From: Rattus norvegicus | Lineage: Eukaryota > Chordata > Mammalia > Rodentia > Muridae | Direction: 5' to 3' | NCBI RefSeq assembly: GCF_036323735.1 | Contig: NC_086034.1 | Coordinates: 16,965,501 to 17,029,500, forward strand | Length of the DNA: 64,000 nt | Shown: positions 32,315-44,300 of the stretch, in pieces | How the letters are laid out: each line of letters begins with the position of its first letter | Position numbering within the stretch: position 1 is the stretch's first letter | The notes under the pieces: model-generated | The model's database searches: none | Told to the model about the DNA's origin: nothing | What the model saw: the letters and a program-made list of their open reading frames with translations, nothing else | Position numbers and translations under genes: made by a program

Positions 32315-35300
32315 ACGATTCAATTCAACCAGAGCTGCTCCTTGCCTTACAGCTCAACAAATCCACACTTAGTATGGCCATCCCGTCAACCATGATCATT
32401 CCCCAACTTAAACATGCTGGGGAGACTTCCTTTAGTCTATAGCTAGACAAAATCATTTAAAGCCAATGTTACAATGAAGTGTTTAATACTTGGGAGGTTT
32501 GTTGCGTGTTGTATGGAAAGTGAACAGAGTGGGTGAACAGGTTCCTAACCCACAGAGCTGAAGGAACCGTGGTCTTGAGGATGCTTAAGGCATCTCGCTA
32601 AAATCGCCTGCAGTAGCTATGGTGACGTAATCATGAATTCCTCCCTTTCCTGGTGAGACTCAAGAACAGGAGGCAGAAAGTACAAGGACTGGTTTAGCAG
32701 GTACAGTGTTTGTTTGGGGAGACACCAAGCATTGGCTACACCATTCGTTTCTTCTTTCGATGTCGTTTCTTCATGGTAAATCAAGAGCATCTGGCGTCCG
32801 CCTGTCCGGTCCTGTAAACCTGTGCTGTTTACCTCTTCTAACTTGTGTGCTCTTGGATGAGGATACCGGGTACCTCTGCCAGCTCCCTCGTGAGATTTCT
32901 TGGTGTCTCTGCTCCCACTCTGTGACTCTTCAGCCTCCGTCCCAAGGGGCTTGTGAAGATCTTTATCAATGCCCGTTCTGGACGTCTCCTGACTAACTCT
33001 CAGCCTGAGTCGTACATTCTCTTTCGCACGGCACAGGCGACATACTCATTGAGCCCGTTTCCTCACAACGTAAGCCTCCCTCTCCTCCCCTCCCCTCCCC
33101 TCCCCTCCCCTCCCCTCCCTTCTCCTCCTCTCCCCTCCCCTCAGAAACCTTTAAGATTAGAAACTTTGCCAGGCAAAGGGGAAACTGATATTACTTACTC
33201 CAGACTCCTGCCACCCTGTTTGCCAAGGCACCAATAAATCTCTTACCTTGAGGATAACCCTAACCATTGAATATGTTTTTTAATTGCTTTCCCAAAGGCC
33301 GCTGGTGTGCCTGTCGTGACTTCTCCTGATGCTTCTGCAGCAGTTTGGACGGCAGAACATTAATCCTATTCCACAATTCTGGTGGCTTTCGGTTAGATTT
33401 GATCGTGTCCAATGGCCCGGGCAACCATTTGTTGTAAATAGGTTGCTATGAAGAAAGCTCTCGCACCTTGGTCCGTTGGTTGAATGAGTGTAGTCACAGT
33501 TGGTAAACACAGCCTTCAAGCTAGTCACCAGTGTGGATGGCGCCCACGTACTTTGGATACCCATAAGATCAAAAGATGCTTGAAAGTCATGCTATTTCAG
33601 TATGTAGAATGCTCTTGCCTGTAGGGTAAAATAGTCCAAAGACTGGTCTTCAGACAATGCCACCATTACCCAGACTTTCTTGTTCTGGTGATAACAAGTG
33701 GGAAACAAGTGTGCTTGCTGTCAGCTTTGAATAGTCCAGGCTTCTCTAGCTGTCAGCAAAGGGGTTTCATTTGAACCCTGCAGCATCTCCCGCCCAGAGC
33801 ACCATCCCAGAGTCTTAGAATGCATAGGCTCAATGCCTCCAAGACAGGTTCATTTCATCAACATTAAGCAGTTGTTACATTTTTTTTCCTCAACCATAGA
33901 AACCCCATGCAGCTCCCCCTCCTGGGTCAGTACTTGCCCCCTACTGTTGTCCTTCAGATTTAAAAATTATGATGTTCCAACTCCCACTCAGTAAGTCTGG
34001 GCTGGGACTGAAAATCTTACACTCTTTTCTGTCTTTATTTTATTTGTTTATTTAGGAAGGGTCTCATGTGGCCTTGAACTCCCAATTCTCCTGCATCTAC
34101 CACCGCACCCTGATTGAAATTTGTATTGCTACCAAATTTCCAGGCACTCTAGGGTACACAAGGGAGCCTTGTGGAAGCCTTGGGCATAGGTCGAGTCCGT
34201 TCCCAAGATCCTAGAGAGCATCGCATTGCTTTCCAAAGTAGCCAAAGAATTTGCACTGCGCCTCTCAGTTGGGCATGGGGGTCCCTATTGCGGTCTTCCT
34301 TTCTGGTACCCAGGAATGCTTCGCTCCTACCATCCCCCCATCACAGAAGCACACTTCACAGTTTCTTTGTGGTTTCATTTGCATTTTCTTCTATTACGTG
34401 TAAGACGACATCGTTTCGTGTTTACTGCTGATTGATTTGCGCCTCCAGGGGCCACATGCTCAGTGTTTGCTTACACACCGTATTGATTTGTCTGTGTCTA
34501 TCTTATTGATTTTTCTTGTTGAATGTATGTTGGGAAACCACTCAGGTGGTAGACTGACTTCACATGCCTTACCGTGCTTACTGTTTGGGAAAAGCATTTG
34601 GTTTTATTTTATTTAAATACTCCATTTATGTCTTCCCCCATTTCCATAAATAATTTTTCAAATCTTCTAGGATGGATGGGTCACTTGGCCAAAGGATTAT
34701 CTTTTCAAGTTTATTCTATTCCAAGCTGACCAGGAATCAAACTTAAAATGTAAAGGTGTGGTAAAGTGTACTGTTAGCAGTTATACAGAAGAAAAGGATT
34801 CTGGTTCCTGACTCAAACGGTGACAAATGGATTTGAGGCGCTGAGGCCGAACCTGTCTGCTGCTGCTCCAGCAGGTCAACCCACCCCGAGATTTTTTTGA
34901 ATCCCAAAGTACAAGTTAGTGTGGGAGGATTCACAGCTGGGAGGCACACGGACTGACTTTCCATGCTGTGAGGCTGACCATGGTTGGTGGACAGATTTTA
35001 TGAGTCACAAGAAATGTTTACATGCTCCAAAATAACTTCCGTGTGACCATTCTGCCCAACGAGGTATTTATTTGCGTCAGTCCCGTTTTGAAATTCAGCT
35101 ACCTCTGGTATTTTGGTCCATTCCTTTAAAAGGAAGAAAACATGTACTATGATCCAGACATGATGCAAGAGTCTACATAATCTGGGCTCTGTCGAGCCTC
35201 GCTAGTGTCTGTGTTTTATAGAGGCAGAGGTGTAAGTTCAGAGAGCATGGACTGGAGAGAAAAAGAGAGGAGTGTGACAGAAATGGCCTGCTGGAGACTT

Positions 35301-35465
35301 CTGAAAGCAGGGCAGAGCCCCGGGGAAGGCATGAAAGGGCTACCTCTGGTGGGAAAGTAGATGGTGGACACAGTGCTAGCTGGCCTCTGGCCCACGGGGC
35401 AGGATCTGAATCCAGTCCAAGAGCTGCTGTTACTTTACCCTTCCTGATGTAACAGGTGATCATTA
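32315..35465. other. Intergenic, Dydc1 to Mat1a, first part
   Basis: Includes a CCCCT-type pyrimidine repeat at 33078-33141 and a B1-like scrap at 34040-34115. No gene is visible. Confidence 0.4.
33078..33141. repeat. (CCCCT)n repeat
   Basis: Repeated CCCCT pentamers on the plus strand, then a less regular pyrimidine tract. Confidence 0.9.
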
Positions 35466-35469
35466 TTAA

Positions 35470-35590
35470 TCAGAAGCCACGGGTAGAACTCCAGCACTTA
35501 CAGGACAAACACAAAAGCGCCAGGAGTTCAAGGCCAGCTTCAGCTACACAGGGGTCTGGGGCCTAAGGTACACAAGACACTCGGGTGGAA
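35470..35590 (+). repeat. Decayed B1-family SINE
   Basis: AGAACTCCAGCACTTACAGG and GGAGTTCAAGGCCAGCTTCA match the B1 order on the plus strand. Confidence 0.5.
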
Positions 35591-35594
35591 ACAA

Positions 35595-35810
35595 AAAGAT
35601 GGCAGCAGATTGACTCAGCCAGGAAAGGTACTGACTGCTGAGTCCGATGAGCTGAGTTGGATCTCCTGAACTCAGGCGGTGAAGGAGAAAACTCGTTTGT
35701 TTAATTCCAGCAGAGGAGCCCGGAGGATCCTTGGGTCCTGGCGATCAGCCGGGTTAGCTAACTGAGCAAGCCTCAGTCAGGCTAGTAAGAGAAGCCATAT
35801 CACAAATAGA
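35595..35810 (+). repeat. B3-like SINE remnant
   Basis: The segment GACTCAGCCAGGAAAGGTAC followed by GAGCTGAGTTGGATCTCCTG resembles the B3/B2 head and box B region. Confidence 0.5.
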
Positions 35811-35934
35811 AAACAAGGTGCACGGCTCCTGAGGACAGCCCAGGCTGTCCTCTGCTCTCCAGGCACGTGTGCACACATGCATATACAACATACATACACA
35901 TGTACACACACACAGAGAGAAAGCAAGTCAGCGA

Positions 35935-35985
35935 GTGAGAGTGAGTGAGAGAGAGAGGGAGAGAGAGAGGAGAGAGAGAGAGTCT
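35935..35985. repeat. (GA)n-rich microsatellite
   Basis: GAGTGAGAGTGAGTGAGAGA changes into GA repeats. Confidence 0.9.
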
Positions 35986-36072
35986 AAGGGCTGAAGATGG
36001 CTCAGCAGGTAAGAACACTTGCTATTCCTGCAGAGTTTTGTTCCTAGTACTTATGTCTGTAACTTCAGCTTC

Positions 36073-36205
36073 AAGAAATCTGACATTCGGGGCTGGGGAT
36101 TTAGCTCAGTGGTTAGAGCGCTTACCTAGGAAGCACAAGGCCATGGGTTCGGTCCCCAGCTCCGGAAAAAAGAACCAAAAAAAAAAAAAAAGAAATCTGA
36201 CATTC
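36073..36205 (+). repeat. ID SINE nested in a SINE, 16-bp target duplication
   Basis: The plus-strand ID (36089-36189), with GATTTAGCTCAGTGGTTAGA and a poly(A) tail, is flanked by AAGAAATCTGACATTC at 36073-36088 and 36190-36205. Confidence 0.95.
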
Positions 36206-36231
36206 TTCATGGGCAACCCCCACCCCTCATG

Positions 36232-36232
<1 letters not shown>

Positions 36233-36280
<48 letters not shown>
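36233..36280. repeat. (CA)n microsatellite
   Basis: About 48 bp of CA dinucleotides, the tail expansion of the surrounding SINE. Confidence 0.95.
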
Positions 36281-36283
<3 letters not shown>

Positions 36284-36310
36284 GACATATAAAAAAATAA
36301 AACAAATCTT

Positions 36311-39300
36311 ATAAGATTTTTTTCTAAAGCACAAAAGATTAATAAAAGAAATCAAGCTCTCTCTCTCTTTCTTTCCTCCACAGTCTCTGTCTTTGGAGTG
36401 TTGCAAATCCCTGCTTTATTGATGTGTTGGTGTGTGGTTTACTGGAGAAGTTGTGTTGGGGAAAAGATGAACTGTCAGTGACTTTGCCACGGCTGTTGGT
36501 GATATTACACAACCCTAGGCCGACGACCTAATGTCAGCTACGGGAGCAAACTGAGGTCACTCAGCTTGGACAAAGTGTATTTTCTAGCTTTCCTATTTTT
36601 GTTGTTGAATTTCGATGAGTTCACTTAGGGCACAGTTGAAATCTCTATACATTTAATAAGATTTCTTGAGACTGTTTTGAAAACAAGACCATTTTACATT
36701 AGGTAGCTATGGCCGTGCTGACCTTATTCAAAGTGGCTTCAGGGATGCCTCCAGATGTCTACACAATTCTCAACACATCAGAACAAAGAAAGCTGTAGAT
36801 GAAAAAGGGCTAGAATGGAGAGGCAACATCTGATTCCTTGGTATAGAATTTAATATATTAATTGTTGTAGATCGAATCATAAATTTGGCCTCGTAATTTC
36901 TTGAAAGTATTGGAACAGAATAGAGTTCTGTTAGCTGGATAGAGTCCTCAGCAGCTCAGAATTCCTGATATGTTCTGGGCACGCATCTTGTTCCTTTTCC
37001 TCCCCTCACTGTGCTTACGTTGGTTGGGAGATGGACCGGCCAATCCTACCCTGCTCTTCATCCCGCCCAACGTTGTGTGTTTTCCTCTGAAATTATTGGT
37101 TAATTCTGAACACATCCATGCTCATCTCAGTTTTGACACTGCTGGAATATTTATCTTGGTGTGTTTGCTTATGCAAGGTGAGTTCTGTTGACTTAGCGAT
37201 CCCAAGAGGCTTCAGCAGATTGCGTAGTGACTAGAGCCACGTGACTCTACATGACTTGTAAAAATTTCCCTTTTTGCCAGAGTTGTTTACTTTTACATTT
37301 TTCGCCCACAGACGAGTTTTGCTTAACGCTTCTTAGATTCATGCTAAATAAATCCTTCAGTTACCCATACAAGGGAATTATACAATGTTAGCACAGTTGA
37401 AAGGCCAAGTAAGGTTGCTAGGAGTAGCACTCTCACCCAGGGCACCAGCACTACCTCATGCCTATGCTGGGCACAGTGTTTGTATCTATTGCTGTTGTTG
37501 TCTCTTCTGGACTATTGCATATTTACTCAGGCCGGAAAGTTGGAAGTCACTCCTGAATCCTCCTACTTCCCTGCTTACCAGACTCAATGAAGTATCAGAC
37601 CATACTCCTACTCTCTGACTACACCAGTCAATTAGCTCCTCTAAGGCAGGCTCGTCTAGTCCAGTGGCCAGCAACATGTTTGTAAACAACTGTATCTGGT
37701 TACAGTTCATGTCAACTGACATAGTTTGTTTGATAGCCTTCATGCACTTACCTCGGTCATCAAGACTAAACTCCTTACAGAACCCAGAGGATTCTTTTTG
37801 TTGAGACTCTGGACTCCTTTGCTACTCTCTGGCTGTTTTCTAGACCACACTCCGTGCCCCAACCTCACAGCACACCTGAAGTGTCCCTGAGATCCCATGC
37901 ATTTCTGACTCATGGGCTTAGTATCTTTTCTTTCTGTTGCATCAGATCCTTTTACTGTAGAAAGACTACCATGGGGTTGGTCTATGGCAGGTCTTTAAAT
38001 CACATTCAGAGAATGTATAGACTGGAAGGGGGATGGATGGATGGATGTCTCCATGGCCAATTCAGAGACAGGTTTCCAGCAAAACCGGAGGACTTCTATT
38101 TAAATCTTGACCCCCAGCACTGATCTGGCTTAGGAAGGCCAAAGCTTTCTGACACAACTCTAGACTCAGAATAATAGTTACTAGGATTAGGAAAGTGGGT
38201 TCCCCCTAGGGAATTTTAATTAATTGGTTGAGGGGCAGCAATTTGTTCCTCTTTCAAAGTCAACCTCTTTAGTTGCCAGGTTATTTGTCCAACCTTAGCT
38301 TTCCTCCAAGTTTTCTCTATAAGAAAGAGACTAATTCTTTCTATAGCTTAAGCATCATGCAGTGTCCCTTGTTTCCCTTCTCAGTGGATGATAAACATAG
38401 CGGCAGGAACATGGGACAGCTGGTCATGTTATATCAGGACCCCATAGAATAGTGCCCCCAGCATAACCTAGAAACTGGCCCAATAGGTATTCCAAGTTGT
38501 AGGCTTCTATTTTTCCAAACCTACTCCATAAAGTTAGGGAAGTAAAGATGGTAAGTAGGACAAGGGGCAGTCCTCCTGTTTAGAAGTATTCTTTGAGGTG
38601 ATTCCAGTGTCTGTTGTCAGGATACCAGCAGTCCTGGTCAGTAGTGTTAGGATACCAACAGTCCAGTTCAAAAGTGTCACCAAACATAAATCAGCAACAG
38701 TAGCATGATCCAGCAGAAACCACCAGGCCTCTGCTGAATTGGCATGAGGCAGTGGGAGCAGCCAGGATGGTACGCCAGCTGGAATGCCAGAAGTTCTCTG
38801 CTGCTCCTCTCTCAATGAACTGAAGATCATCGAAGATGAGGGACCAATAAAGAGTTGCACAGCTAGCTATGCAAGTGCCCCATCAATGTCTGCCAAGGCT
38901 CACTTATACGATCGCCAAACATCATGTGACCTCCCATGGGTTTTCCTTTGGCAAAACACCATATGAGTCTGTATCACATGACACAACCAGAAACTTCCAC
39001 TTCACCCAGGGATTTGTTCACATGATGATTCTAAATCCAAACAGGTCGACGGTTAAGGTTAACCATTACAACTCTACCTCTTGTCAACTCTAGACCCGAA
39101 CTCATCACTTTAACCCTTCTAGTGCTTGTCTTCCTAGGCACATGTTCATCTCATACGAAATGAACAGAGGCTAACCTGAGTTCCTACAGTCTTTAATAGT
39201 TCAACAGTGCTCAAAATGTGTCACATACAGCGTTGTATTCTAAAATCCAGCCAATCTCTTAATAATGAACTCCTCACAGTCAAACAATCGAACAAGAAAA

Positions 39301-39852
39301 AAAAACTGCTTCTGGAATACAGAAGTAAACATTCTCATCACAAAGGGAAGAGGGGCTGCATAGCAAAGACAAAAGCAAAACAAACTCCCAGCATGGTGCA
39401 TAGCAAACCATGCAGTTCCACCTCCAATATCTAGAGCGCATAACAGAATCATCTGGGCTGCAAAGGGCTTGGGTAGCCCCATTTTCTTGCTTTGTTGCTT
39501 ACGACACAGGCAGCCTCTCCCGAGAAGCAGCCCCACTCCATGCATGCAACATTATACACTGTCTATTCCTTGATTCCTGTGTCTTTAACATCCTTGAATC
39601 ATCACTATAACTTAGCTTTTACCTTTCCAACTTCACGCAGGATTCCAACTCTTTCGAGCATTTGCTTGCCCCAGCAGCACTCTGAAATGATGACTCAAGG
39701 TCTCAGACTACTCCATTTTGAATTGTTCATGCTCAGAGTACTATATGAACAATGCTTCTAAGTTTCGTTGGCCAGCCCGGTATGCAGCTGGGCCTCCTTG
39801 GACTCCTGTTGCAGCCGACTCTGTGAGTCTCTGTGTTCTGACTCTGAGAAAA
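36311..39852. other. Intergenic, no gene recognised
   Basis: About 3.5 kb with no confident SINE, LINE or exon. The part from about 38.2 to 39.8 kb has the feel of an old retroelement, with polypurine and CA-rich segments and no proteins, but I cannot assign a family. A small GGAT repeat lies at 38029-38046. Confidence 0.3.
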
Positions 39853-40037
39853 CACTTTCCTTGTTTTTTTTTTTGTTTTTTTTTTTTTTTTGTTTTGTTT
39901 TTTTTTTTTGTTTTTTTTTTTGTTTTTTTGTTTTTTTGTTTTTTTTTTTGAGCTGGGGACCGAACCCAGGGCTTTGCGCTTCCTAGGTAAGCGCTCTACC
40001 ACTGAGCTAAATCCCCAGCCCCACTTTCCTTGTTTTT
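39853..40037 (-). repeat. ID SINE with long T/G tail, 16-bp target duplication
   Basis: The minus-strand ID head lies at 39951-40021 and its tail (39869-39950) is about 80 bp of T runs broken by single Gs. The flanks CACTTTCCTTGTTTTT occur at 39853-39868 and 40022-40037. Confidence 0.95.
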
Positions 40038-40368
40038 GAGGTGGGAAACTCGTTCAGTGGAATTCTCAGTTTAGATTCTCTCCCAAAATGCATTTTTTGT
40101 TTTTACAACATACACCTTTCTTTTGGTAATGTCTGGCAGCCCCTATCCTCTTGTAGCTATGCAGAGCACTGGGTATTTGTTTAATGGTGCAAATCTCTTT
40201 AACAGTCATAACTGCTTTCAAACTTGTCTTATCTGCATATATATATTCTTCTACATATTTTGCCACCTGTCATTACATATCTGGATAACCACAGTGAACA
40301 TTAATTATAGCATACCCTGCATGGTATTTTATCTTGAAATTTTGTATGCTAAACAAGCTAATCCATTT

Positions 40369-40485
40369 AAAAAATTGTTGGGGCTGGGGATTTAGCTCAG
40401 TGGTAGAGCGCTTACCTAGGAAGCGCAAGGCCCTGGGTTCGGTCCCCAGCTCCGAAAAAAAGAACCAAAAAAAAAAAAAAATTGT
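40369..40485 (+). repeat. ID SINE with short target duplication
   Basis: A plus-strand ID (from 40381) with GATTTAGCTCAGTGGTAGAG and CCCCAGCTCCG ends in an A-rich tail. It is flanked by AAAAAATTGT at 40369 and 40476. Confidence 0.9.
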
Positions 40486-40692
40486 AGCCTGACTCAAATA
40501 ATCAGGACACAAGCAGAATGCAGCCAGATTCTTTTCCAGAATATGTTATGGCTTCAGCTCCCATAGAGTTCTTGTTCTCCAAAACCTTAGAGGCTAACCC
40601 TCTGGGGGTTATATGTTAGTATTCTGCTCTCTCAAACCCACGGCAATGGCCCACTAACCTCTGCTTATAACATTCTTGGGTTACAATCACAG

Positions 40693-41203
40693 AAAAACAC
40701 ACATGGTATGCACTCACTAATAAGTGGATATTAGCCCAAAAGCTCAAATTACCCAAGAAGCAATCCACGGACCACATGAAACTCAAGAAGAAGGATGACC
40801 AAAATGAAGATGCTTCACTCCTTTTTAAAAGGGGAAAAATATCCATAGGAGGGGATGGAGAGGCAAAGTTTAGAGCAGAGACTAAATTCATTCATTCAGA
40901 GCCTGCCCCACATATACAGCCACCAAAACAAGATAAGATGGATGAAGCTAAGAAGTGTATGCTGACAGGAACCAGATATAGATCTCTCCTGAGAGACATG
41001 TCCAGAACATGTCAAATACAGAGCTGAATGCTAGCAGCAAACTACTGAACTGAGAACGACACCCCCATTGAAGGAATTAGAGAAAGGATTGAAAGAGCTA
41101 AAGGGGCTTGCAACCCCATAAGAACAACAATGCCAACCAATCAGAGCTTCCAGGGACTAAGCCACTACCCAAAGACTATACATGGACTTGACCCTGGGCT
41201 CAA
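40693..41203 (+). mobile_element. L1 3'UTR fragment
   Basis: ATGGTATGCACTCACTAATA and AGTGGATATTAGCCCAAAAG are the start of the rodent L1 3'UTR region on the plus strand. The fragment ends near 41203, where a B1 follows. No poly(A) tail remains. Confidence 0.85.
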
Positions 41204-41330
41204 AACAGGGTTTCTCAATGTAGCCATGGCTCTCCTGGAACTCAATATGTCCTGGCCTGAAACTCAGAGATCTGCCTGCCTCTGCCTCTGAAGTCCTGGG
41301 AGTAAAGACGTGCACCACCACCATCTAGAT
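41204..41330 (-). repeat. B1 SINE
   Basis: AAAACAGGGTTTCTCAATGT, CCTGAAACTCAGAGATCTGC and GTGCACCACCACCATC read as a B1 in reverse complement. Confidence 0.85.
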
Positions 41331-44300
41331 GGAACTCCCTTTTATCTTCTTCTTTGTTTGAAATCCAGTTCAGGACTTCAGCACATTTAGGGTGAAATTT
41401 CTTCGCCGTAACACAGTCTAGAAACTCCCTCATAGACATATTCAGATGTTTCTTTTCATGGCAACTCAGCATCCTACTGAATTCACAGTCAAGTTTAACC
41501 AGAACAGTGGGTTTTATGTATTTGAAATTTGTTCATTTCTTCTAGTTTTTCTAGTGTATTACAATGTAACTTTTCAAAATATTTTCTTTTTATTATTGTT
41601 TTTTTATTTTATTTTTATACTTCAGGTTTCATTCCCCTCCCTGTCCATCCTCCAACTGTTCCACATCTCATACCTCCTCCCTGTCCCTCCCTGTCTCCAC
41701 GAGGATGTCCTTTCCCCACCAGACTTCTAGACTCCCTGGGACATCCAGTCTCTTGAAAGTTAGGTGCATCTTCTCTGAATGAACCCAGACCTGACAGTCC
41801 TCTGCTGTATGTGTGTTGGGGGCCTCATGTCAGCTAGTCAGTGATCCAGTGTCTGAGAGATCTCGGGGGTCCAGGTTAAATTGAGACTGCTGGTCCTCCT
41901 TCAGGGTCACCCTCCTCCTCAGCTTCTTCCAACTTTTCCCTAATTCAACCACAGGGTCAGCAGCTTCTGTTCATTGGTTGGGTGCAAATATCTGCATCTG
42001 ACTCAGCTGCTTGTTGGGTCTTTCAGAGGGAAGTCATGATAGGTCCCTTTTCGTGAGCGCTCTATAGCCTCAGTAATAGTGTCAGGCTTTGTGGCCTCCC
42101 CTTGAGCTAGATTCCCACGTTGGGCCTGTTACTGGACTTTCTTTTCCTTGGGCTTTTCTCAGTTTCCATCCCTGAAGTTCTTTCAGACAGGAACAATTAT
42201 GGGTCAGAGTTTTGACTGTGTGATAGCAACCCCATCCCTCACTTGATGCCTCGTCTTTCTGCTGCAGGTGGGCTCTACAAGTTCCCTCTCCCCACTGTAG
42301 GACATTTCATCTAGGGTCCCTCCCTTTGAGTCCTGAGAGTCTCTCACCTCCCAGGTCTCTGGTACATTTTGGAGGGTCCTCCCAACCTCCTACCTCTTGA
42401 GGTTGCCTCTTTCTACTCTGTATGCTGGCCCTCGGGGATTCAGTCCTTTTCCTCCACCCAATACCAGATCATGTCCTCCCACTACCCTGCTCCATCCCCT
42501 TTCCCTCCTAGGTCCCTCCTTCCCTCCTCCCTTGTGGTTGCTTTCTTCTCCCTCCCAAGTAGGACTGAGGCGTCCTAACTTGGGCCTTTCAGCTTGTTGA
42601 CTCTTTGAGTTCTGTGGACTGTAGCTTGGGTATTCTGTACTTTTTTTTTAACTTTTTTTATCCACTTATTAGTGAGTACATACAGTACATATCCTTTTGG
42701 GTCTGAGTTATTTCACTCAAAACGATATTTTCTAGTTCCATCCATTTGCCTGCAAAACTCAGGATGTCCTCGTTCTTAATAGCTGAGTAGTACTCCATTG
42801 TGTAAATGAACTACATTTTGTGTATTCATTCTTCTGTCATGGGACATCTGGGTTGTTTCCAGCTTCTGGCTATCACAAATAGGGGGCCACTATGAACATA
42901 GCGGAACATGTGCCCCTGTGACACGGTAGGCATCTTTTGAGTATATCCCAAGAGTGGTATTGAGAGTCTTCAGGTAGGTCTATTGGTCTATTTCCAATTC
43001 TCTGAGGAACCTCCCAGTTGATTTCTAGAGTGGTTGTACCAGTTTGCAATCCCACCACCAATGGAGGACTGTTCCTCTTTCTCCACATCCTCGCATCACC
43101 TGGGTTGTTACCTGAGGTTTTGATCTTCGCCATTCTGATTGGTGTAAGGAGGAATCTCAAGGTCGTTTTGATTTGCATTTCTCTGATCACTAAGGACTTT
43201 GAACATTTCTTTAGGTGTTTCTTAACCATTCAAGATCCCTCTGTTGTGAAATCTCGGTTTAGCTCTATACCCCACTTTTTGATTGGGTTGTTTGGTTTTT
43301 TGGTGGTTAGCTTCTTGAGTTCTTTATATATTTTGGATATTATCCCTCTATCAGATGTGGGGTTAGTGAATAATTTTTTCCCAATCTGAAGGTTGCTGAT
43401 TTGTCTTATTGACTATGTCCAATGCCTTACAGAAGCTTTCCAGTTTCATGAGGTCCCATTTGCTAATTCTTGATTTTAGAGAGTGAGCCATTGGAGTTCT
43501 GTTTAGGAAATTTCCCCCTGTGCCAATGATTTCAAGGCTATTTCACACTTTCTCTTCTATTAGATTGAATGTATCTGGTTTTATGTTGATCACCTGGACT
43601 TGGTGACAAGTATTGATCTATATTCATTTTTCTACATACCTACTGCCAGTTAGACCAGCACCATTTATTAAAGATGCTTTCTTTTGTCCACTGTATACTT
43701 TTGGCTTTTTTGTCAATGATCAACTATGTGTAAGTGTGTGGTTTTATTTCTGGGTCTTCAATTCTATTCCATTGGTCAATCTGTACCAATACCATGCAGT
43801 TTTTATTGTTATTTCTCTGTAGTAGAGCTTGAGGTCAGGGATGGTGATTTCCCTAGCCATTCTTTTATTGTTAAGAATTGTTTTTGCTATTCTGGGTTTT
43901 TTGCCTTGCCAGATGAATTTAAAAATTGCTTTTTCTATGTCTTTGAAGAATTGTGTTGGGATTTTGCTGGGGATTGCATTGAATCTGTAGATTGCCTTTG
44001 GTGGGATGGCCATTTTTACTATGTTAATTCTGCCAATCCATGAGCATGGAAAATCTCTTCATTTTCTGAGATCTTCTTCAATTTCTTTCTTGAGATACTT
44101 GAAGTTATTGTCATACAGATCTTTCACTTGTTTGGTTAGAGTTACACCAAGATATTTTATATTATCTGTGACTATTGTGAAGGGAGTTGTTTCTCGAATT
44201 CCTTTCTATGCCTGCTTATCATTTGATTTATTTGAGTTAATTTTATATCCAGCCTCTTTGCTGAAGTTGTTTATTAGCTCGAGAAGCTCTCTGATAGAAT

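Larger units (their letters stand above)
35987..36310 (+). repeat. B2/B3-family SINE split by an ID element
   Basis: The head GGGCTGAAGATGGCTCAGCA and the CA-rich 3' part lie either side of a nested ID (36089-36189). They are followed by a (CA)n run at 36233-36280. Confidence 0.7.
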
